Part shown: positions 1-5,983 of the stretch, piece by piece
Layout of the letters: every line of letters starts with the position of its first letter
Numbering within the stretch: position 1 is the stretch's first letter
Assembly: GCA_964568355.1 (NCBI GenBank)
Contig: CAZMRK010000283.1
Coordinates: forward strand, 1-5,995
DNA from: JAJPJX01 sp964568355
Lineage (GTDB): Bacteria > Acidobacteriota > Terriglobia > Bryobacterales > Bryobacteraceae
DNA length: 5,995 nt
Direction: 5' to 3'
Translations under genes and position numbers: made by a program
Notes under the pieces: generated by a model
Database searches by the model: none
What the model was told of the DNA's origin: nothing
Seen by the model: only the letters and a program-made list of their open reading frames with translations

Positions 1-912
1 GCCAATGGCATTGAGCGCCGCAATATCGGGTACCCGAATGGGGACCACCTGCGCGCCCAGCGCCGACGCCCGGTCGAAGCAGGCACGTACTGCCCGCTCC
101 ACCTCCGGATGGCAGCGATCGAAATAGAAATTCTCCGGCAGACCGATGCGAATGCCGTGAAGGGAGGGATTCGTCGCGGGAATGTACTCCTCCACGGGCC
201 GTCGCGAGCTGGTGTCGTCGCGGACATCATAACCGGCCAGGACATTGAGCACCGCGGCAGCATCGCGCACCGAACGGGTCAGCGGCCCCATATGGTCCAG
301 GCTGAAATCGAGAGGCAGCACGCCGTAACGGCTCACCCGGCCGAACGTCGGTTTCAGCCCCACCGTGCCGCAATATGCGGCGGGAATGCGGATGGAGCCG
401 CCGGTATCGGTGCCCATGGCCATGAAGACCATTCCCGCGGCCACCGCGGCGCCCGATCCGCCGCTCGATCCTCCGGGTACGCAGTCCGGATTCCAGGGAT
501 TGCGCACGGCGCCGAAATGGGGATTATTGGAAGTAATTCCATAGGCCAGCTCGTGCATGCCGGTTTTACCCACCAGGACCGCGCCGGCCGCCGCCAGTTT
601 TTCCACCACTGCGGCGTCGTGATCCGGTACGTGATTGGCGAAGAGGATCGATCCGCAGGTGGTCCGGACGCCGTGAGTGCAGAAGACATCTTTGACCGCT
701 ACCGGGACGCCGTGCAGCGGACCGAGATCGGTACCGCGCGCGAGTTCCGCATCGGCGTGGCGCGCCCGCGCCCGGGCACTGTCGGCCAGGACGGTCTGCA
801 TGGCATTGAGGCGAGGCTGGAGCCGCTCGGTTTGCGCCAGTGCCGCCTCCGTCAATTCCACGGAGGACACTTTACGGGCGCGTAGCGCCTCTGCCGCTTC
901 CAGGATGGTCAC
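1..912 (-). CDS. Amidase-signature enzyme (GatA/AtzE-like), C-terminus cut by window edge
   Basis: The enzyme hydrolyses or transfers the amide nitrogen of a small amide using the Ser-cisSer-Lys triad of the amidase-signature family. The 304 visible codons are the N-terminal two thirds of a protein that is usually about 450 to 480 residues. The signature is intact: K74 in VAVKD, cis-Ser S149 in PGGSSGGSG, and nucleophile S173 in DTGGS. The K-to-S and S-to-S spacings (75 and 24) match GatA. Other family segments are GPLHGVPVAVKD, RNPWNP near 138 and DHMGPLTRSVRDAA near 206. The GTG start at 912 is chosen because it has a GAGGGG ribosome site 6 bases upstream and overlaps the preceding stop (GTGA), which suggests translational coupling to the small GatC/AtzG-like gene. 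It could be GatA of the tRNA amidotransferase. The segment GLPENFYFD near 258 and the very short partner fit AtzE-type or other small-molecule amidases better. The substrate is unknown because the C-terminal specificity region lies outside the window. Confidence 0.93.
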   Translation of the reverse strand, partial: MTILEAAEALRARKVSSVELTEAALAQTERLQPRLNAMQTVLADSARARARHADAELARGTDLGPLHGVPVAVKDVFCTHGVRTTCGSILFANHVPDHDAAVVEKLAAAGAVLVGKTGMHELAYGITSNNPHFGAVRNPWNPDCVPGGSSGGSGAAVAAGMVFMAMGTDTGGSIRIPAAYCGTVGLKPTFGRVSRYGVLPLDFSLDHMGPLTRSVRDAAAVLNVLAGYDVRDDTSSRRPVEEYIPATNPSLHGIRIGLPENFYFDRCHPEVERAVRACFDRASALGAQVVPIRVPDIAALNAIG

Positions 913-1085
913 TCGCCGCCCCCCTCAGCCCGGAAGATGACTGCGGGCTCCACCGAAGAGGGGATCTCTCTGGTCAGGGGACGAAAGGCAGCTTCCAGGC
1001 CGTCCAGAGTGGACGCAATGCGGGTGAGATCGGCTTCGGGGATATCCAGTCCAATACCCGAGGCGATTTGTTTCCAGTCTTTCAT
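909..1085 (-). CDS. Small GatC/AtzG-like subunit paired with the amidase
   Basis: This is a 58-residue protein starting at ATG 1085. It has a predicted helical N-terminal half (about residues 2 to 36, DWKQIASGIGLDIPEADLTR and onward) followed by a proline-containing tail with SSVEPAVIFRAE at 44 to 55. That layout, two short helices and then a xxEPAxxFR-type tail, is that of AtzG-like (DUF4089) and GatC-like small subunits. These wrap around an amidase-signature partner and stabilise it. Assignment rests on length, tail motif and position immediately before the amidase; the sequence is short, so homology is suggestive only. The stop TGA shares bases with the amidase GTG start. Eight bases separate its ATG from the stop of the YihY-family gene upstream, and the ribosome site is weak, so it may depend on coupling to that gene. 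A longer reading from a start at 1133 would overlap the YihY gene and adds residues of no family character, so I reject it. Confidence 0.75.
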   Translation of the reverse strand: MKDWKQIASGIGLDIPEADLTRIASTLDGLEAAFRPLTREIPSSVEPAVIFRAEGGGE

Positions 1086-1093
1086 CTCGCAGA

Positions 1094-1972
1094 TTAGTCT
1101 ACCCGATTCTGCATCTCGTGCCGCGCGGCCCACTCCGCCCCCGCCAGGATCAGCAGCGCACCCACAAAGCTATAGAGCAGGATGCAGACGGAGTGTTGGA
1201 AAACTCCATATTCTTTTTCGAGCTTCTTCAGCAACAACGGCAGGGCGAAGAGGCTGATGTATTTCAGGCCCTCGAAGGCGAGGCCGACCAGGATCGCCAC
1301 CGGCGCCACCCGCACCGGAGGAATCTTGCGATTGGGCAGGAGCCAATAGATCAAGAACAGCGACAGGATTGAGATGGGCAGCGCAGCCAGCTTGAAAACC
1401 AGAATGTTGAACCAGAGAGCGCCTTTGGGATAGGGACCGGCCCAGTCCGATATCCACTGCTGATTGAGAGCGGAGAGCATAAGAGAGATCAGCGCCAGGC
1501 AGCCGCACATGAAGATCATACCCAGGCTCACGATCTGGTTTTTCAGATAGCTGCGATTCTCCCGTACGCCCCAGATGCGGTTGAGCGCGACCTCCAGCGG
1601 CTCGAATACCCCGTTGGCGGTGAACAGCAGCAGGAGCATCGAGGTGAGTTGCAGGCTTCCCCGAGCTGGCAGGTTGAGGTTGCGGCGGATGAATGCACCC
1701 AGGGCGCCCGGCATGAAGTCGTTCAGAGCCAGATAGATAGCCTCAACCGCCGCGGGCCAGTGCAGGACGTTGCGGCAGAATGAGAGCATCACGATGAGGA
1801 ACGGGTAAAAAGACAGCAGCACGCTGGCCGAGACCGCGAGCGCGTACACGTGCGCCTCGGTCTCCATCAGGTAACGCACAGTGGGGCGGACCGGGCGAGC
1901 GACGTGCCACCATCGGACAGGCGCCGCAATGGGCGGAGTCGTACTGAACGGATCCCGCCCCGAAGTCTCCAT
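1094..1972 (-). CDS. YihY/BrkB-family integral membrane protein
   Basis: This 292-residue inner-membrane protein belongs to the YihY/BrkB (UPF0761) family, formerly misannotated as ribonuclease BN; its biochemical role is unsettled. About six membrane helices are visible, near residues 45-68, 108-128, 146-168, 187-212, 222-247 and 259-281, the count typical of the family. Family hallmarks are the first helix ALAVSASVLLSFYPFLIVML, the loop EVALNRIWGVRENRSYLKNQ after helix 2, and the YWLLPNRKIPPVRVAPVAIL stretch before helix 5. Length is normal. The N-terminal 40 residues form a cytoplasmic lead with WWHVARPVRPTVRYLME. The ATG at 1972 follows a modest GAAAG ribosome site and lies 10 bp beyond the stop of the histidine-rich membrane protein gene, so the two are probably cotranscribed. 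The family is sure; a transport role is only a guess from topology. Confidence 0.93.
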   Translation of the reverse strand: METSGRDPFSTTPPIAAPVRWWHVARPVRPTVRYLMETEAHVYALAVSASVLLSFYPFLIVMLSFCRNVLHWPAAVEAIYLALNDFMPGALGAFIRRNLNLPARGSLQLTSMLLLLFTANGVFEPLEVALNRIWGVRENRSYLKNQIVSLGMIFMCGCLALISLMLSALNQQWISDWAGPYPKGALWFNILVFKLAALPISILSLFLIYWLLPNRKIPPVRVAPVAILVGLAFEGLKYISLFALPLLLKKLEKEYGVFQHSVCILLYSFVGALLILAGAEWAARHEMQNRVD

Positions 1973-1982
1973 ATCTTTCAGC

Positions 1983-2984
1983 TTACGTCAACTGCAGCGC
2001 CTGCCGGAGGGAAGGATCGTGCCGGACACGCCAGATGCGGCTATCGAGATAGTAATGCGTCAGTCCGAAGCCGCAGAAAAAGCCGAATGCCAGATCGGAG
2101 ACGTGCCCCAACTGGTAGCCCGGAATGCGGTAAAGCGCGCTGAAGACGAGGCCCAGCAGGAAGTAGCTGGCCAGACTATGGGCCACCGCACGAGGAATCT
2201 TGCCGTAGCGCTCTCCGGCATCGCCGGCCCGATACCGGTTACGGTTATGGAACCAGATGAGGGCGTGGTATTGCAGATTGTGCACGATAGTCACGGTGGG
2301 CACGGCGGCCTGCCAACTCATGCAGGCGAACGTCAGCCAGTGCAACGAAAAGACTCCGGCGAGCAGCAAATACTTCGGGAGATTGATCACGTCGCCCCGC
2401 CGGATGCGGATCGCCTGGCGCACCAGGTATACCAGGGCGGTTGCTCCAACCAGCACCCAGAGGAACGGTTCGCTGCGGGGCCAGGCCGTGCGCAGCCCCA
2501 ACTCTTCCGGGTGGTGGATGAAAAATCGATGAAATGGAGGGAAGATCAGCATCACGCCCATCAGCCAGCGGTCCAGAAACTGGTCCAGACGGCCCAGATC
2601 CGCGTTTTTCACTTTGTAAAGCACCATGAAACCGTAGTGCTGCCGGATCACGTGGTAGTAGGCCCAAACGCCGACCAGCAGGGCGAGATAGCCTTTGCCG
2701 CCAAGCAGCACCAGGAGCGGTCCCAAGGCAAAGAAGAAGGCAGCGCTGCCGAACAGGAGGGCGGGAAAGCGCTCCCGCGCCTCACGGTCGAAAAAGGTGC
2801 GCGAGGCGGTGCCGAAGATATGAGTCCCGTCCAGGCCAACCGACCAGAACCACCAGAGCAGGGATATGGGAACTTGCAGCCCCACGTTGAGAAGGAGATA
2901 GAGGTAACCCGCCGCCACACTGCCGATGATCCAGACCAGGTCGACGCGTTTGCTGATAATCCACCGATGTGCCAGATTCGCCAA
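1983..2984 (-). CDS. Histidine-rich polytopic membrane protein, function unknown
   Basis: I do not recognise a named family. The product is about 333 residues and highly hydrophobic, with roughly 7 to 8 likely membrane helices (near 15-34, 37-50, 76-95, 98-118, 142-156, 174-192, 204-224, 266-286, 294-312). Histidines and acidic residues recur at helix ends: D52-G-T-H55, H111-x4-H116-YG, H157-H158, H215, H235-x4-H240 followed by H246-NRNRY, and H310-YYLDSRIWR-x-R-H322. Repeated HxxxxH pairs in or near membrane helices recall metal-binding membrane enzymes such as desaturase-like or Brp/Blh-like proteins, but no complete known histidine-box set is present, so enzyme activity is inference. The only standard start in frame near the N-terminus is TTG at 2984 with a poor ribosome site. 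The frame stays open further upstream without ATG, GTG or TTG to at least about 3120, so the true start is uncertain. It is the first gene of the minus-strand cluster. A 408-codon frame on the opposite strand is a shadow. Confidence 0.85.
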   Translation of the reverse strand: MANLAHRWIISKRVDLVWIIGSVAAGYLYLLLNVGLQVPISLLWWFWSVGLDGTHIFGTASRTFFDREARERFPALLFGSAAFFFALGPLLVLLGGKGYLALLVGVWAYYHVIRQHYGFMVLYKVKNADLGRLDQFLDRWLMGVMLIFPPFHRFFIHHPEELGLRTAWPRSEPFLWVLVGATALVYLVRQAIRIRRGDVINLPKYLLLAGVFSLHWLTFACMSWQAAVPTVTIVHNLQYHALIWFHNRNRYRAGDAGERYGKIPRAVAHSLASYFLLGLVFSALYRIPGYQLGHVSDLAFGFFCGFGLTHYYLDSRIWRVRHDPSLRQALQLT

Positions 2985-3130
2985 TCCGACCAGTGTATCG
3001 TGCGCGGCCGGAAGGATGGCCGCAACCAGCCTCGCTATGGCGCCTGTCGCTCCTTTCAGGATGTCGCAGATTTTTGCACCGGCTTTCTCAGAACCGGTTT
3101 CTGCTAGACTTTTCCCAGGAGAATACTCCG
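2985..3130. promoter_or_regulatory. Divergent intergenic region between the two blocks
   Basis: This 146-bp gap must hold promoters for both directions. On the plus side the sequence TGCTAGACT (3102-3110) resembles an extended -10 element, but it would place the transcript start almost on the ribosome site at 3117, so it is weak. An 8-bp palindrome AACCGGTT lies at 3092-3099. The near-direct repeat ACCGGCTTTCT (3078-3088) / ACCGGTTTCT (3093-3102) overlaps it and could be an operator. On the minus strand a good GAAAGGAG ribosome-site-like sequence lies at 3057-3050, upstream of the assigned TTG start of the membrane protein. No convincing -35/-10 pair was found for the minus direction. Confidence 0.4.
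3117..3121 (+). promoter_or_regulatory. Ribosome binding site AGGAG
   Basis: AGGAG lies 9 bases before the ATG at 3131. It fixes that ATG as the start of the small exported protein; the in-frame reading that begins at 2969 has no such site and would bury the signal peptide inside the protein. Confidence 0.75.
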
Positions 3131-3568
3131 ATGAGACGAGTGCTTGGGCTGTTCCTCCTGGTTTTGCCGGTGGTCTTCGGCGCCGAGGACGCCTGGACCA
3201 AGGTCCGGGAACTCAAGCGCGGAGCCGAGGTCCGGGTTTTCAAAAAGGGCCGCATGGAACCGCTCTTGGGGAAGTTCGACGAACTCACCAGCGATCATCT
3301 GGTATTGGTTCTCAAGAACGGGCAGATGTCCATCGCTCAATCGGACATTACCCGCGTCGATGCGCGGCCGGGGAAGCCTGTCAGCCGCTTTTCTAAAGAG
3401 AACAAGTCCAGCGTCTCGAATCCGGAAGGCAGGGATCTGCAGCCCGCGCCGAATCGCGGAGTGGCTGCCCCCAGCGTTTCGAGCGGCACCAACGTGATCA
3501 TCCGCTCCCGGCCCGATTTCGAAACCATCTATTCCCGAATCGCCGATCCGCCGACAGTCAAGAACTGA
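3131..3568 (+). CDS. Small exported protein with Sm/SH3-like beta core, function unknown
   Basis: This 145-residue protein has a clear signal peptide (MRRVLGLFLLVLPVVFGA, likely cut after residue 18), so it is periplasmic or secreted. Residues 22 to 77 form a compact, predicted all-beta unit: W22 and K24-V25 lead into L28-x2-G31, then EVRVFKKG (33-40), GKFDEL (47-52), HLVLVLKNG (56-64) and IAQSDITRVDAR (68-79). The alternation of short strands and glycine turns, with a final acidic I-x-R-V strand, resembles small Sm-like or SH3-like barrels found in many uncharacterised acidobacterial proteins. That fold call is inference. Residues 80 to 145 are low complexity (Ser, Pro, Asn, Arg), probably disordered, and end in a short segment with RPDFETIYSRIADPP. 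No catalytic residues or cysteines are evident. A strong AGGAG site precedes the ATG. The gene stands alone between divergent and noncoding regions and is probably monocistronic. Confidence 0.85.
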   Translation: MRRVLGLFLLVLPVVFGAEDAWTKVRELKRGAEVRVFKKGRMEPLLGKFDELTSDHLVLVLKNGQMSIAQSDITRVDARPGKPVSRFSKENKSSVSNPEGRDLQPAPNRGVAAPSVSSGTNVIIRSRPDFETIYSRIADPPTVKN

Positions 3569-3575
3569 TCAGGCG

Positions 3576-3627
3576 GCTGACACGTCAGCTCTGGCCGTGC
3601 GGGAACACCGCGCGACGGCGCCGCCGT
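3576..3627 (+). terminator. Cluster of GC-rich hairpins, possible transcript end
   Basis: Three inverted repeats follow the stop of the small exported protein gene. They are GCTGA/TCAGC (3576-3580 with 3585-3589, four-base loop), CGTGCGG/CCGCGCG (3596-3602 with 3608-3614, one G-U pair) and ACGGC/GCCGT (3615-3619 with 3623-3627). None is followed by a run of T, so a classical intrinsic terminator is not shown. They may stop or protect the 3' end of the transcript, or be chance pairing in GC-rich DNA. Confidence 0.25.
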
Positions 3628-3732
3628 GTGCGCAAGGACGTGGTTCTGTGGGGAAATTCTTCACAAGTTGCAAATCAATAGCAGATCGAAGCCTAATTTG
3701 CAGGATATTTTTGCTCTAGTGCGCGTTAATCC

Positions 3733-3761
3733 TTGACCATAGGAGTTTCCAATCCTAAACT
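3733..3761 (+). promoter_or_regulatory. Sigma70-like promoter for the receptor gene
   Basis: TTGACC (3733-3738, five of six to the -35 consensus) is followed after exactly 17 bases by TAAACT (3756-3761, four of six to the -10 consensus). It sits in the only AT-rich stretch of the region. Transcription would begin near 3768, giving a leader of about 73 bases. A second TTGACA at 3766-3771 has no acceptable -10 at 16 to 18 bases. Confidence 0.5.
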
Positions 3762-3771
3762 ATATTTGACA

Positions 3772-3802
3772 CTCAGTTGCAACTCTGAGGCGGTCTAACC
3801 GC
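3772..3802 (+). promoter_or_regulatory. Palindrome and leader hairpins before the receptor gene
   Basis: AGTTGCAACT at 3775-3784 is a perfect 10-bp palindrome just after the predicted transcript start. The flanking CTCAG/CTGAG (3772-3776 with 3785-3789) can also form a stem, and GCGGT-CTA-ACCGC (3790-3802) forms a second hairpin directly after it. This could be an operator for a dimeric repressor or a structured mRNA leader; the sequence alone does not decide. Confidence 0.35.
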
Positions 3803-3828
3803 TCCTGCCACGGCCTGCGGCCCCACAC

Positions 3829-3834
3829 GAAAGG
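3829..3834 (+). promoter_or_regulatory. Ribosome binding site GAAAGG
   Basis: GAAAGG lies 7 bases before the ATG at 3842 and supports that start for the receptor gene; the signal peptide begins directly there. Confidence 0.6.
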
Positions 3835-3841
3835 TATTCTG

Positions 3842-5983
3842 ATGAATCGTTCTTTCCTTCTGCCGCTCGGAGTGTGCCTGTGCGGGCTGGCGCCGGCGGC
3901 GGGTCCCTCCAAAGTGTGCATCTCCGTAACCGATCCGGCAGGACTGCCGATCGCAAGAGCCCGCATTCTCGTCTCCCCCCAGCAGGAGCAAGCCACTTTC
4001 AACGGTGAGACCAACGATGCGGGATCGTTCTGCCGCAACTATGCCCCGGGCCGGTACGTGGTACGCGCGGAATCGGAAGGTTTCCTGGCCAGTTCGATTC
4101 CTTTTACGGCTGCGGAAGCCTCGCAGGAACTCGAGATTCGCCTGGGTCTGGCATCCACGACGGAGCAGGTGCAGGTTACCGCGGCGCGCGCGCCGGAAAG
4201 CCTGGTGGAAAGCCCCACCCCCGTTCTCCAGGTGAACCGCACCGAACTGGAAAATCTCGGTGCCAGGACGGTTTCCGATGCATTGCAGGAACAGGCCAGT
4301 GTGCTCACGTTTGCGGGCGGCGCGCACTCGGGCGGCGCCAGCACCAATGTCGACGGCTTCGATTCGAGCGACGTCCAGGTGCTGATTGACGGCCAACCCA
4401 TCGTTGGGCGAATCAACGGGTATATCAACGCCGGCGAATTCGATGCGGGCGCGTTTGAGAGCGTGGAGATCAAGCCTGGAGCCAGCTCCGTCATGTACGG
4501 CGGGCAAGGTATGGGCGGCGCCATCAATATGATCACGCGGCGCGCCTCCGCGGAGCCTCAGTTCCGTCTGGAATCGGGTTATGGCAGCTTCAACACGCTG
4601 CTGGAGCGCGCTTCCGGCGGCTTTACCGAACGGGGCTTCTCCGTCTATCTCTCCGCCTTCCGGCTCCGCTCGCTGGGCTATGACCTGGAGTCTTCCCTGG
4701 GTCTCACTCAGCCCGCCAACGATCAGCAAGGCTATTTTGCCAACATCTACCTGCCGCCCTGGAAGCGCCTCAGCCTGGGCGTCACGACCATGTGGACAAA
4801 CAACGACTACTGGGGCTACTCCGGCGACACTGGTTCCACTTATGATTTCGACCGCTACCGGCGCCGGCTGATCGTGATTCCACGCGGCAGCCTGGTTACC
4901 AGCAGCACTTCTCTGCTGACTTTCCGCCTGCGGCACATCGGCTATCGCGGCGTCGAAGATCTGGCATACCGGGAGACCGGGGTTCTGAGCATGGACCTGA
5001 ACCGTACCGAGGGGCGCGGGGGAGAGGCCGATTGGGCCTGGACGCCTTCCGGTCCGCTCCGCATCGGCCTGGGCGGCTCGGTGTCGCGCGAGGAAGCGCT
5101 GTCCAGCCGGCTCGCTGTGCCGGGCAACAACGCCTCTCGGGATGTTCGCGCCGGCTACACCACGATCGACTACCGGCTGCGGCCCTCGCTCAAGCTGCAG
5201 GCCGGCGGCAGGGTTGACTCCGACTCGATCTTCGGCTCCGAATACTCGCCTCAACTCGGCCTGGCTTGGCAGCCGGTACGCCCGCTCTCTTTTTCCTTTC
5301 AGGCGGCCCGCGGCTACCGCGCGCCCAATTTCAACGAGCTCTACACGTACTACACGCATGCCGGCGGACGCGTTCGAGTCATCGGAAATCCCAATCTCTC
5401 GCCGCAGCGCTCGTGGTCCTACACCGCCAGCGGCATGTGGCGTTCGGACCTTCTGGGCAGCCTGGAGGTGCGTCTCTTCTACAACGATCTGCGGAGCATG
5501 ATCCAAAGCTCCCTGATCGGGCGCGAGGGCATCGCCAGCATTTATCAATACCGCAACATCGGTTACGCGGAGATCTACGGCGCCGCCCTGAACTACCGCC
5601 GGCGCTTCGGGAAGAGCTGGGATGTGGCTCTGGGCTATCAGCATCTCTCCACGCGAGACGACCTGCAGGCGACGCCGCTCGAGTATTCTCCGCGCCACCG
5701 CGCCACAGGCCGCCTGGGCTACTACAACCGTGCTGCTGGTCTCACGCTGAATGTCTTCGCCAACGCCACCGGGCGTACGTACTACGGCCTGGTCTCGAAT
5801 GTTCAGGACTACATGGAGGCCTTTGAAACCACCGGCATTACCGCGATCAAGACGCTATGGCCCGGATTTTCGGCGAGGCTGACGCTGCGCAATCTCTCCG
5901 ACAGTGTCGATCCTGCTTACCGGCTGACGGCTCCTCGCGGAGCGGAAGTCGCCCTGATCTATGACTTCAACCGCGCCCGCTAG
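3842..5983 (+). CDS. TonB-dependent outer-membrane receptor with N-terminal regulatory-like domain
   Basis: This complete 713-residue receptor imports a bound ligand across the outer membrane using TonB-ExbB-ExbD energy. In order, it shows a signal peptide (1-20, MNRSFLLPLGVCLCGLAPAA); a carboxypeptidase-regulatory-like beta-sandwich (about 24-104) with VTDPAGLPIARARILV, NDAGSFCRNYAPGRYVVRAESEGF and two cysteines, C26 and C64; a linker with a TonB-box-like EQVQVTAAR (109-116); and a plug domain (about 122-234). The plug contains VLIDGQPIVG, SVEIKPGASSVMYGGQGMGGAINMITRR. The barrel runs from about 240 to 713, with the familiar ARGYRAPNFNELY (489-501) and GNPNLSPQRSW (515-525), and a last strand AEVALIYDF. 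Closest in style to BtuB/CirA-type receptors of 600 to 700 residues. Four residues (NRAR) follow the final phenylalanine, slightly unlike the usual aromatic C-terminus. No transporter, siderophore or cobalamin gene lies beside it, so the ligand (siderophore, cobalamin, sugar or peptide) cannot be assigned. The 641-codon frame on the other strand is a codon-usage shadow. Confidence 0.95.
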   Translation: MNRSFLLPLGVCLCGLAPAAGPSKVCISVTDPAGLPIARARILVSPQQEQATFNGETNDAGSFCRNYAPGRYVVRAESEGFLASSIPFTAAEASQELEIRLGLASTTEQVQVTAARAPESLVESPTPVLQVNRTELENLGARTVSDALQEQASVLTFAGGAHSGGASTNVDGFDSSDVQVLIDGQPIVGRINGYINAGEFDAGAFESVEIKPGASSVMYGGQGMGGAINMITRRASAEPQFRLESGYGSFNTLLERASGGFTERGFSVYLSAFRLRSLGYDLESSLGLTQPANDQQGYFANIYLPPWKRLSLGVTTMWTNNDYWGYSGDTGSTYDFDRYRRRLIVIPRGSLVTSSTSLLTFRLRHIGYRGVEDLAYRETGVLSMDLNRTEGRGGEADWAWTPSGPLRIGLGGSVSREEALSSRLAVPGNNASRDVRAGYTTIDYRLRPSLKLQAGGRVDSDSIFGSEYSPQLGLAWQPVRPLSFSFQAARGYRAPNFNELYTYYTHAGGRVRVIGNPNLSPQRSWSYTASGMWRSDLLGSLEVRLFYNDLRSMIQSSLIGREGIASIYQYRNIGYAEIYGAALNYRRRFGKSWDVALGYQHLSTRDDLQATPLEYSPRHRATGRLGYYNRAAGLTLNVFANATGRTYYGLVSNVQDYMEAFETTGITAIKTLWPGFSARLTLRNLSDSVDPAYRLTAPRGAEVALIYDFNRAR

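Larger units (their letters stand above)
3569..3841. other. Noncoding region upstream of the receptor gene
   Basis: No plausible coding sequence is seen in these 273 bases on either strand. The left third is GC-rich with hairpins. The stretch from about 3650 to 3770 is strikingly AT-rich for this window and carries a promoter-like pair. The rest is the presumed 5' leader of the TonB-dependent receptor mRNA, with small hairpins. AGTTGCAA occurs twice, at 3666-3673 and 3775-3782. No Fur box and no complete cobalamin riboswitch consensus was found. Confidence 0.6.

Noticed and set aside
354..689. A 111-codon minus-strand frame
   Set aside because: It lies out of frame inside the amidase gene, and its product lacks any family motif.
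109..885. A 258-codon plus-strand frame at the left edge
   Set aside because: It is the exact antisense of the amidase gene, whose catalytic motifs are intact on the minus strand.
1881..3107. A 408-codon plus-strand open frame across the membrane-protein gene
   Set aside because: It is antisense to a strongly patterned membrane protein, crosses the gene boundary, and its product is Gln/Glu/His-rich without structure or a ribosome site.
2969..3130. N-terminal extension of the small exported protein to 199 residues
   Set aside because: It would place a clean signal peptide 54 residues inside the protein, and it ignores the AGGAG site directly before the ATG at 3131.
3766..3799. TTGACA at 3766-3771 as a second promoter -35 with TCTAAC at 3794
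   Set aside because: The spacing is 22 bp, too long for a sigma70 promoter; the pair at 3733-3761 has 17 bp.
3641..3841. Possible cobalamin riboswitch upstream of the receptor
   Set aside because: GCCACGG near 3807 and GGGAAA near 3651 only loosely recall the conserved boxes; their order, spacing and the rest of the consensus are missing.
3773..5698. A 641-codon open frame antisense to the TonB-dependent receptor gene
   Set aside because: The plus strand encodes a full receptor with family motifs throughout. The antisense product is Arg/Ala/Gly-rich with no domain pattern, as expected from GC-rich codon usage.
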